DNA of 64,000 nt from Cyanobacteria bacterium UBA6446 (GCA_002438405.1 DJOE01000023.1:378402-442401), one strand, 5' to 3'; positions 44,695 through 53,743 are shown, numbered from the stretch's first letter. Notes: generated from the letters alone by a model not told the origin. Numbers and translations: made by a program.

Positions 44695-44979
44695 ATGAAA
44701 AAGACATCATGGCTTAATCGCTCAATTTTATGGATTGGTGATTGTTGGATTGAGGGAATTATCTTTATTGCACTTATTGCGACTACATGGTCTGCTTATT
44801 CTTTAAATATAAATGACCAAGGAGTGTTCGCTGCTATTGTACTTTTAGCTGGAATTCCTCTTATAATTGCTATTGCCTGGTTATTATTTTGCATAATTGA
44901 TGTTAGAGCAACGTTACACCAGATTGAAGAAAACACTCGTCCAAAAGAAGATGAGGAATCTCAAAATTCAGAAGTTTAG
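44695..44979 (+). CDS. Small membrane protein, 94 residues
   Basis: Two membrane helices (IIFIALIATTWSAY and VFAAIVLLAGIPLIIAIAWL) and an acidic tail (EENTRPKEDEESQ). AAAGGAG precedes the ATG. No family recognised. Divergent from the XRE, which likely controls it. Confidence 0.55.
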   Translation: MKKTSWLNRSILWIGDCWIEGIIFIALIATTWSAYSLNINDQGVFAAIVLLAGIPLIIAIAWLLFCIIDVRATLHQIEENTRPKEDEESQNSEV

Positions 44980-45056
44980 ACAATAAATTGTTAATGTAGT
45001 TGATGAGCTCATTAACAAATTGACTTACTTAAAACAAGAAAGGATAATAGTAGGCT

Positions 45057-45299
45057 ATGAAAAAGACATTATGTACATTGTTACTTAGTACAACACTTTT
45101 GACTACAGTTACACCAGTGTTGGCAGAAAATTACACGTATAAAGTTTACAACCCAAGAACTAATAAGGCTTATACTGCGATATTGGGAACACTTTCAATT
45201 ACAGATTATGAGTATCTTTGGGCATTTAATTTCGTTCATTTTTTTCTTCCTTTCAGATTTTTTACTGTTGCTAACTTTTTAGGTACCTACCTGAGTTAA
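45057..45299 (+). CDS. Exported peptide, probably fused to foreign C-terminus
   Basis: Signal peptide (MKKTLCTLLLSTTLLTTVTP) and a first mature segment (ENYTYKVYNPRTNKAYTAIL), as in small exported proteins. After about residue 50 the composition turns hydrophobic and aromatic without plausible domain (FNFVHFFLPFRFFTVANFLG). The right end of the transposon follows 90 bases later. It may be a truncated secreted protein. Confidence 0.4.
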   Translation: MKKTLCTLLLSTTLLTTVTPVLAENYTYKVYNPRTNKAYTAILGTLSITDYEYLWAFNFVHFFLPFRFFTVANFLGTYLS

Positions 45300-45390
45300 C
45301 ATTTTTTGGAAGAAAAATTTGCTAAAATTTTCTCGAGCTGAAATCAAAAAATTTTCAGCTAAAAGTATTGTATTTACTATGGTTCAACCC

Positions 45391-45419
45391 TATTTAGTGT
45401 AAACTTCTTTATAAATCCC
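45391..45419 (-). repeat. Right terminal inverted repeat
   Basis: Exact reverse complement of 39892-39920. The target duplicate TATTGTTA (45420-45427) follows immediately. Confidence 0.9.
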
Positions 45420-45424
45420 TATTG

Positions 45425-45763
45425 TTAATTTGCCTTAATATACCTATAAATTACTTGTCTTTGCCCCTTACCGATTTTGGCTTCATAACGATTTGTTCTC
45501 TTTATTATTCCTTTATGTCTTAATTCTTTAATCCACCATTCAGCTTGACCTAGTGTTAAATCCAAAGCTTTTTCCATTTTCCCCCTTGTAAATTCTAATT
45601 TTTTACTTACCCAAGAAATTATAATATCTGAAGATATTTTAATCTTTTGCTTTTCAAATTTCCATGTACGTACATAACTAGCTCCCGCAACCAATTGATA
45701 TAAGAGGGTTTCAAAGATTTTGAAGTTCTCTTTTTTAGTAGAAAAAGGCTCAATTGTTCCCAT
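45425..45763 (-). CDS. Winged-helix-like protein whose frame crosses the att core
   Basis: Residues about 35-110 (IIISWVSKKLEFTRGKMEKA, then AEWWIKELRHKGIIKRTNRY) look like a winged helix DNA-binding domain. Residues 25-28 (VAGA) are encoded by the 14-base tRNA-derived core at 45680-45693, so the N-terminal 28 residues come from outside Element II. No start codon with a ribosome-binding site lies between the core and the domain. In the excised circle the frame would join the recombinase. The stop lies within the transposon's target duplication. Confidence 0.5.
   Translation of the reverse strand: MGTIEPFSTKKENFKIFETLLYQLVAGASYVRTWKFEKQKIKISSDIIISWVSKKLEFTRGKMEKALDLTLGQAEWWIKELRHKGIIKRTNRYEAKIGKGQRQVIYRYIKAN
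45680..45697 (+). repeat. Right core of Element II (tRNA-fMet 3' end)
   Basis: AGCTCCCGCAACCA (45680-45693) plus ATTG matches 12621-12638, the end of tRNA-fMet and its flank. Upstream of it the tRNA match stops. It is the likely right attachment site of Element II. Confidence 0.6.
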
Positions 45764-45961
45764 GTATTTTAACGACCAGTTTGGTTTGAACGGATAGAAG
45801 TATTATTCGGGAAAGTTGGCAATATATCTAGATTTGAGGGGTAGGAAATAATCAATCTATCCGTGCAGCAAAACGGTCAAATTAAACATTTTTAGGTTGA
45901 ACGGTTAAAATGATTATTTAGAAAAGTTGGGTGTTTTTTAATTTTTATTCTAGCTTGTATT

Positions 45962-46144
45962 TTGGTATTTATTTCAAAAAACATTATACTAATTGGAGTA
46001 GGAATTTTAGTTACTATTGGAATATTAGTAGGAATAAGACTTTTTACAGATTATCTCAAATATAAAGACGAAACATCAGAACAAAGAGCGGAACGACTTA
46101 AAACAGAAGAAATGATTAAGGAATGGCAAAAAAGATATTATTAA
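45962..46144 (+). pseudogene. 3' remnant of the EWQKRYY membrane-protein family
   Basis: One membrane helix (IILIGVGILVTIGILVGIRL) and a tail ending EWQKRYY, the same ending as the middle-unit protein at 9222-9704. The frame opens at 45914 without a clear start. The next about 190 bases also match the DNA behind the other gene in inverted orientation. Length is far less than the 160 residues of the relative, so it is probably a remnant. Confidence 0.5.
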
Positions 46145-46332
46145 AAATTTTAGGTGGGGCGGAAAAAAAGAATAAAATAAGATTGTTATAAAAATTACTC
46201 TTATAATCGTATAGAAAGTAGTAATACATATAAAATTATTAGTGAATATCCCGAAAACATTATCATGACAATGTTTAAACCCAATTAAAGCTAAAGTTTT
46301 TTAAGAGTATTAGTAGAGAGATTGATAGTATA
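46125..46332 (+). repeat. 210-bp inverted copy of 9037-9250
   Basis: By eye about 90% identical to the reverse complement of 9037-9250. It covers the last codons (EWQKRYY) and about 190 bases of non-coding 3' sequence, starting with TTTTAGGTGGGGCGG. Similarity stops sharply at about 46332. Over 46145-46511 only this block and the gene scrap at 46327 are seen. Confidence 0.8.
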
Positions 46333-46443
46333 TTATTTTCAGAAGTATGGGACGAAAATGAAAAACGAGCATATCAAGAAAAAATATTTCCAAAAGAATT
46401 AGAAAAGGTATATTTTACAGGTTTTGAAATGGTTAAAGATTAG
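46327..46443 (+). pseudogene. C-terminal gene fragment
   Basis: An open frame reading SILFSEVWDENEKRAYQEKI and ending FTGFEMVKD then TAG has coding character but no start. It begins where the inverted 210-bp repeat ends, so it is a scrap of a gene cut at a recombination joint. Confidence 0.35.
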
Positions 46444-46511
46444 AAATATAAACACTCGAACTAATCAATTTAGAGAATATATTCTTACAATATTTATTTT
46501 ATAGTGTCTGT

Positions 46512-47246
46512 ATGAAAAAGTTGTTGTCTTTATTTTTGATTGTTTTTATATCTTTAACTTCGACACCAATATGTTTTGCTGACGAAACTTGCGAATGTAT
46601 AAATTCAACAGAAACAATTGCAAACACTAAATCTAAAGCGCCATCTTCAATAGTAAGCTCAACTGAAAATTATTATATATTGTCAAAAGGGAATGTATTA
46701 CGAGTAGCCTTTGAGTGTAAATTCTTATCAGAATGTGCTAAAGAAGGTGCTTGCGTATATTTCTTTGTTCCAAAAGATATTTGTACAGAATGCGGAACAC
46801 TAATTATCCCGATGAACTCCAAATTTATTGGATATGTCAGAGGGATAAGTCCACAAAAGAAACTGAATAAAAATGCACGAGTTTATGTAAGCATAAATAA
46901 ACTAATACTTCCAGATGGAACAGAACTCGAAGTGAAAGCAAAACCATTTACAAAAGATTTTTCTTTGGTTGAAAATGGTTGGATGACAGCAGGAAAATTA
47001 ACTGCATCTACCGTAGGATTGGGTGCAATCGGGACTGGAGCAGGGACAGGACTTGCTTTTATTCCAAAACCTCATAAAATTGCAATTGGTGCAGCTGCAA
47101 TAGGTTTACCTGTTGGTTGTTTTATCGGACTTGTGACAGGACTCGTTACCTCAGGGTTAAAATACCACGCAAAACAAGGAGAAGAAATTTATATAATTTT
47201 GTGTGATGATTTAACAATCCCTAAATGTAACATCAAAGAATTTTAA
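46512..47246 (+). CDS. Exported protein with VirB10/TrbI-like segment
   Basis: Signal peptide (MKKLLSLFLIVFISLTSTPI) and a soluble part containing TLIIPMNSKFIGYVRGISPQ and VYVSINKLILPDGTELEVKA, the pattern of the beta-barrel segment in TrbI/VirB10 proteins and related exported proteins. A glycine/alanine membrane region (GAIGTGAGTGLAFIPK, then IAIGAAAIGLPVGCFIGLVT) follows. No other secretion genes are nearby, so it may be a stand-alone envelope protein. Confidence 0.5.
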   Translation: MKKLLSLFLIVFISLTSTPICFADETCECINSTETIANTKSKAPSSIVSSTENYYILSKGNVLRVAFECKFLSECAKEGACVYFFVPKDICTECGTLIIPMNSKFIGYVRGISPQKKLNKNARVYVSINKLILPDGTELEVKAKPFTKDFSLVENGWMTAGKLTASTVGLGAIGTGAGTGLAFIPKPHKIAIGAAAIGLPVGCFIGLVTGLVTSGLKYHAKQGEEIYIILCDDLTIPKCNIKEF

Positions 47247-47704
47247 AAATATAGAAATAACCCTCACCATATAAATGAGTGTGGGAGTAAAAATAACGTC
47301 ATTCTGAGTCGCACGAGCAGATAATACAAGGTCTTGTTTAATGTGGGTGCGTTAAGTGAAGAATCTCATAACATTCTATGTTCACTTTTTCTTTTTGATT
47401 TCGATGCAAAAAGAAAAATTTAAACTGAAAAAGAAAAACACGAACGTCCAAATGGAATGAGTTATCAGGGGCAAAGCTACGTAGCCCTCTAATTATTATT
47501 TCTCAAATCTCACCATAGTTGGTAGCATAACTACGTGCGTGCCCCCTCAATCATTATTACTTCAAATCCCACCATGGTTGGTAGCATAACTACGTGCGTA
47601 GCACCTTGACGAATTTTGACATTGTATGGTATAATAGATTTGTTAATTTCAAAAGCCAAAAATTTTAGCCAAAAAGAGATATTGGATTTGTCAGAAAGGA
47701 AATT
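47247..47704. repeat. Intergenic dispersed repeats
   Basis: No gene. Hairpin-forming text of the type CACTTTTTCTTTTTG and CAAAAAGAAAAA near 47383-47450 recurs at 55846-55920. A unit of about 37 bases, CACCATGGTTGGTAGCATAA with CTACGTGCGT, occurs twice (about 47511-47547 and 47570-47606). GGGCAAAGCTACGTAGCCC near 47470 and GGGGGCAAAGCCCC in the second region are related. These look like genome-wide repeats rather than island cargo. Confidence 0.55.
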
Positions 47705-48280
47705 ATGACATCAAGTGTTCCATACTCTTTTGTCCCAGGGACTAAAGCAAAAGCCGAAGAGGTCAATGCAAATTTCATTGCATTATTAGATAAAATCGAA
47801 AATTCTAATATTAAAATTGATGACCTGACTTTAAGCAAAATGAAAACAGATTTGTCTAACATTAATGATAGCGGTAAAAAATATTTATCTGACGAAATGG
47901 ACGGCAAATGGACAAGTACAGAGGTTACTTTATTTGAAAAACTTACACCGTCTGAAAAATATACACAAACTTTTGATTTGTCAGAAGCGTTGCCAAATGA
48001 TGGGAAGATATACGAAATTCTTTTAACTGGAATGATTAGAACAAATCTTGCAATGAATAGTATTTTCGGAATGTGCGCAACAACATCATTATGCACTTCA
48101 ACTCATTTATGCCGAGCTGTAACAAGAGTTAACGGAGTGAGCGGGGTTACGTCTTGTGGTGTAATTCTACCAATTGGTACTGATAGAAAAATCACAATCT
48201 TTTCAGGCGGAGAATCAACTGCTCCTGCAGCTCCAAACAGTTGTACTTTCAAGATTTCTGCGTATAGAAGAGTTAAGTAA
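47705..48280 (+). CDS. Phage-tail-like protein
   Basis: The N-terminus SSVPYSFVPGTKAKAEEVNA is the start seen in tail or fibre proteins of many bacteriophages. The C-terminal half is a beta-rich segment (CGVILPIGTDRKITIFSGGE). GAAAGGA precedes the ATG. The following gene resembles a tail assembly protein. No head or terminase gene is near, so this is a leftover or domesticated tail module. Confidence 0.6.
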   Translation: MTSSVPYSFVPGTKAKAEEVNANFIALLDKIENSNIKIDDLTLSKMKTDLSNINDSGKKYLSDEMDGKWTSTEVTLFEKLTPSEKYTQTFDLSEALPNDGKIYEILLTGMIRTNLAMNSIFGMCATTSLCTSTHLCRAVTRVNGVSGVTSCGVILPIGTDRKITIFSGGESTAPAAPNSCTFKISAYRRVK

Positions 48281-48300
48281 TAGAAAGGAGTTTTATAAAA

Positions 48301-48665
48301 TGTATTATATTTTTGTTGAAAATGAAAACCTAAATGGTTGCGGAAATTGTAAATGTTCGGATAATAAAATTCTAAATTTTGAAGTAGATAAAAATATTTT
48401 TGAAGATTATAAATCAGAACCTTTGAAATTTATTTTTAAAGACAACAAAATAGTAGAAAATCCAGATTTTGAAAATTTGAAACAAAGAATTCAAAATCAA
48501 CAAATGAGAGAAAACTTAAAACAAGAGTTGGACGAATTGGATAAAAAAAGAATTCGAGCAATTTGTGAAAATGAGGTTAAAGACAATTCTAACGGTCAAA
48601 CTTGGCTTGAATTTTACAATAATAAAATTCAAGAACTTAGAGGCCGATTAAACTGTCTTAAATAG
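48301..48665 (+). CDS. Tail fibre assembly-like protein
   Basis: Starts at ATG 48301 after AAAGGAG. The C-terminal segment LDELDKKRIRAICENEVKDN followed by GQTWLEFYNNKIQELRGRL is the pattern of tail fibre assembly and tail-accessory proteins of gut phages. The N-terminal part has CGNCKCSDNK, a possible metal site. It directly follows the tail-like gene, and the two form an operon. Confidence 0.6.
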
Positions 48666-48668
48666 CAG

Positions 48669-49235
48669 TTATCCTAAATAATCTACCATTTGAGATTGGA
48701 TATCATTATTTATTTTTTGAGCTGCGATTCTAGAGGTTAGCGGGGAATATGTTTGATTGAGCATAAATTCGTTATCAATTTTGTTAAATGCAGAGATAGC
48801 CATTATGCTCTTCCCGGGGATAACATAAGAATCACCCTCTGGTCCGAATTTGAATTCATCTGTTACAAAGAAATCCTTATCTTCCATACCGACAATTTTT
48901 CTTGTCAATTTTGCAAGATAGGTAAACATTGGCATTGTTTTCTTTTCCGGAATAACCTCCATTTGATTTAGATATAACTTCGGCACACTGAATTCACTAT
49001 CACCGGTTTTTGTCAGCAAATGAACAAAAGTTCTATCCGGTTTGAATTCATAATTTTGTCCTAGGTCACATTTTTTTAGGACATTTCTATATTCCGTCAA
49101 ATCTTTATCGTCAAAATTGTCAGTAAGGTTAGCAAGAAGCATGTTTGTTCTGATTGGACGACCTTTCCCTCTATCAAGCGTAAGGAAAGCACCGCCCATA
49201 TTTTGCAAGCCTGTAAAATTTATTTTATTATTCAT
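48669..49235 (-). CDS. Hypothetical NKINFTG-motif protein
   Basis: A 188-residue protein starting MNNKINFTGLQNMGGAFLTL. The short INFTG opening recurs on many proteins of Gastranaerophilales-type genomes and is the best lineage hint here. I chose ATG 49235 as the match to this motif; GGAGG lies about 13 bases upstream. No domain is known. First gene of the ordinary chromosome. Confidence 0.65.
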   Translation of the reverse strand: MNNKINFTGLQNMGGAFLTLDRGKGRPIRTNMLLANLTDNFDDKDLTEYRNVLKKCDLGQNYEFKPDRTFVHLLTKTGDSEFSVPKLYLNQMEVIPEKKTMPMFTYLAKLTRKIVGMEDKDFFVTDEFKFGPEGDSYVIPGKSIMAISAFNKIDNEFMLNQTYSPLTSRIAAQKINNDIQSQMVDYLG

Positions 49236-49327
49236 TTGGGAATTAAAACCTCCAAAATATTTAAAACACATAAAAAAGAAATTTGTCATTTTTTTGATAT
49301 AATTTTAATAACAATAGGAGAATAAAT

Positions 49328-50551
49328 ATGACAGAAATAAGAGAAGAATTTATAAATCAAGCAAAACATTTAGCAAGAAATGCAGAAGTTTTGCCGGGCG
49401 GAATTGAAGAACTCGCAGCGAAATTACAACATTCAGCAGACACAAATACACCATTAAGAGTTAAACTCGGAATGGATCCGACAAGACCTGATTTACACCT
49501 TGGACACACGGTTGTAATGAGAAAGTTAAAAGAATTTCAAGCATTGGGTCACAAAATTGTTTTAATCGTCGGTGGTGCTACTGCTATGGTTGGTGACCCA
49601 TCAGGTAAATCTGAAACAAGACCTGCCTTAACAAAAGAACAGGTTGAAGAAAATGCTAAATCTTATTTTGACCAAATGTCAAAGGTTTTAGACGTAACAA
49701 ATGCAGAAGTTACAAACAATGCAGATTGGTTACACAAAATGAGCTTTACTGAGCTTTTGAAATTGTCAGCTCAAGTTACTGTAGCTCAAATGATGACAAG
49801 AGACGATTTCGCAAAACGATATGCTGACGGTAGACCTATTTCTATTCACGAATTTTTCTACCCGTTGATGCAAGCCTATGATTCTGTAGCTATTGATGCA
49901 GATATTGAATTAGGTGGTACTGACCAAAGATTTAACACTCTTTTAGGTCGTGATATCCAATCAGCTTATGGTAAAAAATATCCGCAATTGGTTGTTTTGT
50001 TACCACTTCTTGAAGGTACAGATGGCGTTGTTAAAATGTCTAAAACATATCCTGAACACTGTATCTCTCTAACAGACAGTGCAAAAGATATGTTCGGTAA
50101 ATTGATGAGTATTCCTGATAATATGATTACTCGTTATTTTAGCTTGCTGACTGATGCAACTAAGGAAGAGTTGGAAACTTATGACAAACAAATTGCAGAC
50201 GGTTCAATAAATCCTAGAAATATTAAAATGAAATTAGCTCACCAAATTACTGAGGAATACCACGGTAAAGATGGAGCAGATAAGGCTCAAGAAGAGTTTA
50301 TCAATGTAGTTTCAAACAAAGGAATTCCTGAAGATATTCAAGAAGTTAAAGTTGAACAAGGTAAAAACATTTTGGATTTAATCACGGAATTGAAATTCGC
50401 AGCAAGCCGTGGAGAAGCTAAGAGACTAATCCACGGTGGCGGTGTAAAAATTGACGGAGAAAAAATTACTGACATGGCTTATACAATTTCGTTTGATGAC
50501 AGTGTAGTATTACAAGCAGGAAAACGTAAATTTGCCAAATTAGTAAAATAA
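49328..50551 (+). CDS. tyrS: Tyrosyl-tRNA synthetase
   Basis: Class I synthetase that attaches tyrosine to tRNA-Tyr in the cytoplasm. The HIGH motif is HLGHT at residues 57-61, the KMSKS motif is KMSKT near residue 238, and the C-terminus has an S4 RNA-binding domain ([16 protein letters not shown]). Length 407 is normal. AGGAG precedes ATG 49328. cysE follows 17 bases later. Confidence 0.98.
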   Translation: MTEIREEFINQAKHLARNAEVLPGGIEELAAKLQHSADTNTPLRVKLGMDPTRPDLHLGHTVVMRKLKEFQALGHKIVLIVGGATAMVGDPSGKSETRPALTKEQVEENAKSYFDQMSKVLDVTNAEVTNNADWLHKMSFTELLKLSAQVTVAQMMTRDDFAKRYADGRPISIHEFFYPLMQAYDSVAIDADIELGGTDQRFNTLLGRDIQSAYGKKYPQLVVLLPLLEGTDGVVKMSKTYPEHCISLTDSAKDMFGKLMSIPDNMITRYFSLLTDATKEELETYDKQIADGSINPRNIKMKLAHQITEEYHGKDGADKAQEEFINVVSNKGIPEDIQEVKVEQGKNILDLITELKFAASRGEAKRLIHGGGVKIDGEKITDMAYTISFDDSVVLQAGKRKFAKLVK

Positions 50552-50568
50552 TTCACAAGGTTGAAACA

Positions 50569-51216
50569 ATGATATCAACAATCAAACGTGGAATTTCAAA
50601 AGTCAAAGAAGACATCAATATAATTTATGAAAACGATCCGGCAGCAAAGAATTTGTTAGAAGTAATTCTTTGCTACCCTGGGTTGCATGCTCTTATTGCT
50701 TATAGATTAGCTCACCGCTTGTACAAATGGAATATTCCGCTTATACCGAGAATGATATCATATTTGACAAGAATTATCACAGGAATTGAAATTCACCCAG
50801 CAGCAAAAATTGGACGAAGATTTTTCATCGACCACGGAGAAGGAGTTGTAATAGGTGAAACTACAGTAATTGGTGATGATGTCTTGATTTATCAACAAGT
50901 AACTCTTGGTGGTACAGGCAAAGAAAGTGGCAAACGACACCCAACCCTAGGAAACAAAGTCATAGTTGGTGCCGGAGCAAAAGTTCTCGGCAATATCACA
51001 ATTGGTGACAATGTTAGAATTGGTGCTGGTTCCGTCGTTATAGAAGATGTTCCACCTCACTCAACAGTTGTCGGAGTTCCGGGGAGAATCGCCCACCGAG
51101 CAATGATTGATGAGCAAGGAAACTTGATGCACAACAGAATTCCAGACCCAATAAAATGCGAAATAAATCAACTCAAAGCAGAGATTGAATTATTAAAAGA
51201 AAAATTAGACAAATAA
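50569..51216 (+). CDS. cysE: Serine O-acetyltransferase
   Basis: Makes O-acetylserine from serine and acetyl-CoA, the first step of cysteine synthesis. An N-terminal helical segment is followed by a left-handed beta helix of hexapeptide repeats with the SAT signature [15 protein letters not shown] and [16 protein letters not shown]. The length of 215 residues is close to the short form in many bacteria. It ends at a bidirectional terminator (51215-51245). Confidence 0.95.
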   Translation: MISTIKRGISKVKEDINIIYENDPAAKNLLEVILCYPGLHALIAYRLAHRLYKWNIPLIPRMISYLTRIITGIEIHPAAKIGRRFFIDHGEGVVIGETTVIGDDVLIYQQVTLGGTGKESGKRHPTLGNKVIVGAGAKVLGNITIGDNVRIGAGSVVIEDVPPHSTVVGVPGRIAHRAMIDEQGNLMHNRIPDPIKCEINQLKAEIELLKEKLDK

Positions 51217-51245
51217 AAAAGCATTCAATACATGAATGCTTTTTT
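51215..51245. terminator. Bidirectional terminator between cysE and fabZ
   Basis: AAAAAAGCATTCA pairs with TGAATGCTTTTTT, with A and T runs on both flanks, so it can work for both convergent genes. Confidence 0.85.
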
Positions 51246-51267
51246 ACTCTCAATTTAACGATTAAAC

Positions 51268-51717
51268 TTATTTCAATGCAAAAGTCATATCCGCTTCTAC
51301 ACAAGTTTTTCCGTCAACTCTTCCTATACCGTGAGCTTTACAGATAGGGCCTTTAACTTTAGTAAGTTCAACTTCCATTTCAAATCTATCTCCAGGTCTG
51401 ACGATATTTTTAAATCTTACACCGTCAACTCCTGCATATAATGTCAATTTCCCTTCAAATTCTGGCATTGTCATCAAAATTGGAGCTGAACATTGAGCCA
51501 TAGCTTCAAGTTGTAAAACCCCTGGCATAATTGGGTTTCCAGGGAAGTGACCTTGGAAAAATTGTTCATTCATTGTTAAATTTTTATATCCTTTTGCGTA
51601 TTTCCCAGGAACGCATTCTGTAATTCTATCAACTAGCAAAAATGGAAATCTGTGAGGAATCATTTCCATAATCTGCATTGTATCAAAGCTCAATACCTCT
51701 TTTGTTTCTTCTGACAT
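51268..51717 (-). CDS. fabZ: 3-hydroxyacyl-ACP dehydratase
   Basis: Dehydrates 3-hydroxyacyl-ACP in fatty acid elongation and shares substrate with lipid A synthesis. The hot-dog fold motifs HRFPFLLVDR and GHFPGNPIMPGVLQLEAMAQ contain the catalytic His and Glu. Length 149 is typical. It is the last gene of an lpxD-lpxC-fabZ operon with gaps of about 10 bases; AGGAG precedes the ATG. Confidence 0.97.
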   Translation of the reverse strand: MSEETKEVLSFDTMQIMEMIPHRFPFLLVDRITECVPGKYAKGYKNLTMNEQFFQGHFPGNPIMPGVLQLEAMAQCSAPILMTMPEFEGKLTLYAGVDGVRFKNIVRPGDRFEMEVELTKVKGPICKAHGIGRVDGKTCVEADMTFALK

Positions 51718-51727
51718 TTTTCTCTCC

Positions 51728-52546
51728 TTATATTTCTATTAATTTATCTTTAAGCATTTTTGCAACTTTAACATGCACAGCATGACCTGCTTCTTTTGCT
51801 AGAATTTGGCATTTCAAGTTCAAAGGATTTACACCTGTCAAGTACAAATCTCCAACCAAATCAAGCATTTTATGTTTAATTGGTTCATGTTCAGAGCGAA
51901 GTTCAGTTGTATATCCACCCTCATCAGTCAAACCAACAGTATTCTCTTCTGTTACACCTTGTGCAAAACCAAGCATTTGGTATTTTTTCAAATCATGGTA
52001 AAAGCCAAAAGTTCTAGCTTCAATGATTTCTTCTTTCTTCTTCGGATCATAATTCACAAAACGTCTTGTCAAATCTGGGTGATTATAATTAACTGCATAA
52101 GACATAAACAAACTATCACTCGGGAGAATAACCAAGCTAGTCTTACCATTCAAGTAATAAACCGGTTCAGATACTGTATAATACTTTTCTTTTGCAAAGA
52201 AAGGTTTATCAATACCCGCAGATTTAATCGCCTCAACCCAACCTTTTGAGCTGCCGTCAAGTGCCGGAACTTCTTCTTCTGTCATACAAATATCAACAGA
52301 ATCAATATGACAAAAAGCTAAAGCGGCAGTCAAATGTTCTGTCAACATTGAACGAACTTTGGAAGTACCCAAAACCACGCAGTGGTCAGTTGCAATAACA
52401 TTATCCACACTTGCAGTAAAGGAATCTTTATCTTTCACGAAATATCTTATTTGTCCTGTTTTTGACGGAAACAAAGTTACTTCGCAAGGTTTGTTTTTCA
52501 TCAAGCCATTACCGGTTATTTTGACTTCTTTTTTAAGTGTAACCAT
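51728..52546 (-). CDS. lpxC: UDP-3-O-acyl-N-acetylglucosamine deacetylase
   Basis: Zn2+-dependent deacetylase, committed step of lipid A synthesis. TEHLTAALAF carries a zinc-binding His, EEVPALDGSS and ARTFGFYHDL are conserved, and HKMLDLVGDLYL and AGHAVH hold the remaining metal and catalytic residues. The length of 272 residues fits, and it is not fused to fabZ. Downstream of lpxD in the same operon. Confidence 0.97.
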   Translation of the reverse strand: MVTLKKEVKITGNGLMKNKPCEVTLFPSKTGQIRYFVKDKDSFTASVDNVIATDHCVVLGTSKVRSMLTEHLTAALAFCHIDSVDICMTEEEVPALDGSSKGWVEAIKSAGIDKPFFAKEKYYTVSEPVYYLNGKTSLVILPSDSLFMSYAVNYNHPDLTRRFVNYDPKKKEEIIEARTFGFYHDLKKYQMLGFAQGVTEENTVGLTDEGGYTTELRSEHEPIKHKMLDLVGDLYLTGVNPLNLKCQILAKEAGHAVHVKVAKMLKDKLIEI

Positions 52547-52557
52547 TTTTTATTTTA

Positions 52558-53652
52558 TTAAACCTCTTGATGTGCTTCTTCAAATGATTTCAAAATTGGC
52601 TCAAATTTTCTGAACTTAGCAAAGATATCTTGAGCATCTTTCATTGTTTTCAACTGTTTGATGAAGTCTTTTCTTGGAACAGCCGGAATACCAACGATAA
52701 TTGATTTTGCAGGGAATGATTTTGTAACACCTGCTTTAGCTGTAATAATTGTATCAGAGCCAATTTCAATATGATCAGCCAAACCTGCTTGACCAGCAAT
52801 AACAACCCTATCACCGATAACACAACTACCTGCAATACCTACTTGTGATACGATTAAGCAACCTTTACCAATTCTACAATTGTGACCAATCATTACAAGG
52901 TCATCAATTTTTGTATTATCGCCAATCATTGTGTTTTCGATTGTACCACGGTCAATTGTTGTATTCGCACCGATTTCAACGTTATTACCAATTACAACAG
53001 AACCGATTGACGGAATTTTGAAAATAACTTGCTCAACATCACCCTCTTTGATTTCACCCTCTTTACGAGCATTTTCAATATTGTTAGGATTTTCAGTAAC
53101 AAAGCTGAATCCGTCAGCACCTAAAGAAACACCGTGGTTCAAAATTACGTCATTACCGATTTGAACTCTATCACCAATATTTACTCCTGGGTGGAAGAAA
53201 CAATTATTACCAATTTTAACATCACTACCAATATAAGAGTTAGCTAAAATCTTTGTATTATCTCCAATTACAGCATTTGGAGAAACAACAACATTAGGTC
53301 CTATACATACGTTTTGACCTAATTTCGCTGTTGGATCAACAACTGCAGATGGGTGAATATCTTTATTCACAATAGGTGGAACGTAGAATAAATTCAACAA
53401 TTTCATCATTGCAAGTCTTGGTCTTTCAACTTCAATAGTTGTAAAACCATCAATTTGAACACCCAAAGGAACTAATGCTGCTTTGGCTTTTGATTTAGCA
53501 AGATTTGCGATTTCTTCTTCACCTAAAGCCAAGGCCAAAGTGTGTTCATCGCTCAACAATGGAGGTGCAATATGAGTAATTTCAGGACTTGCAACCTTTG
53601 TAAGCATACCACCTACGATTTGTGTAATTTCATCTACTGTAAATGATCTCAT
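52558..53652 (-). CDS. lpxD: UDP-3-O-(3-hydroxyacyl)glucosamine N-acyltransferase
   Basis: Adds the amide-linked acyl chain in lipid A synthesis. The N-terminal uridine-binding domain is followed by a long hexapeptide beta helix ([19 protein letters not shown] and others), with the catalytic-type His in [15 protein letters not shown] chose ATG 53652, starting [15 protein letters not shown], since AAGGAG lies 7 bases upstream; a longer frame to 53751 has no site and overlaps the next gene. 364 residues. Confidence 0.96.
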   Translation of the reverse strand: MRSFTVDEITQIVGGMLTKVASPEITHIAPPLLSDEHTLALALGEEEIANLAKSKAKAALVPLGVQIDGFTTIEVERPRLAMMKLLNLFYVPPIVNKDIHPSAVVDPTAKLGQNVCIGPNVVVSPNAVIGDNTKILANSYIGSDVKIGNNCFFHPGVNIGDRVQIGNDVILNHGVSLGADGFSFVTENPNNIENARKEGEIKEGDVEQVIFKIPSIGSVVIGNNVEIGANTTIDRGTIENTMIGDNTKIDDLVMIGHNCRIGKGCLIVSQVGIAGSCVIGDRVVIAGQAGLADHIEIGSDTIITAKAGVTKSFPAKSIIVGIPAVPRKDFIKQLKTMKDAQDIFAKFRKFEPILKSFEEAHQEV

Positions 53653-53743
53653 TCTTTTCTCCTTATATATAATGATATTTGTATTTATATGTTTTACTAA
53701 ATGATTGTTTTTAGTGAATGAAACGTTATTTATTTCTATTTCA

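Larger units (their letters stand above)
39892..45419. mobile_element. IS1595-family transposon with passenger genes (5528 bp)
   Basis: Perfect 29-base inverted repeats begin GGGATTTATAAAG at 39892 and end at 45419. The 8-base direct repeat TATTGTTA stands at 39884-39891 and 45420-45427, the target duplication expected for this family. The transposase (ISXO2 type) is at 40430-41356. Unlike simple ISs of about 1 kb, this one carries at least seven other genes: a partner gene of the transposase, three phage-tail-like genes, a regulator and two small membrane or secreted proteins. It inserted just past the stop codon of the gene at 45425. Confidence 0.88.
27887..45693. mobile_element. Element II: serine-recombinase island (contains a transposon)
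   Basis: The 14-base AGCTCCCGCAACCA, the end of tRNA-fMet, occurs at 27873-27886 and again at 45680-45693, where it is followed by ATTG as after the intact tRNA. A large serine recombinase gene abuts the left copy. Without the 5.5-kb IS1595-type transposon inside it, the island is about 12.3 kb. It carries a Rep-like protein, two DNA-binding proteins, membrane and TPR proteins, a KAP NTPase and a broken Abi gene. Boundaries are inferred from the short repeat and so are less certain than for Element I. Confidence 0.55.

Noticed and set aside
47511..47606. CRISPR-like array
   Set aside because: Only two copies of the unit and no cas genes; it fits dispersed intergenic repeats better.
41654..48665. 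Complete prophage
   Set aside because: No terminase, portal, capsid or lysis genes; tail-like genes lie partly inside a transposon and partly alone.
51806..52249. Plus-strand 147-residue frame inside lpxC
   Set aside because: Antisense to lpxC, which has all family motifs; no ribosome-binding site or similarity.
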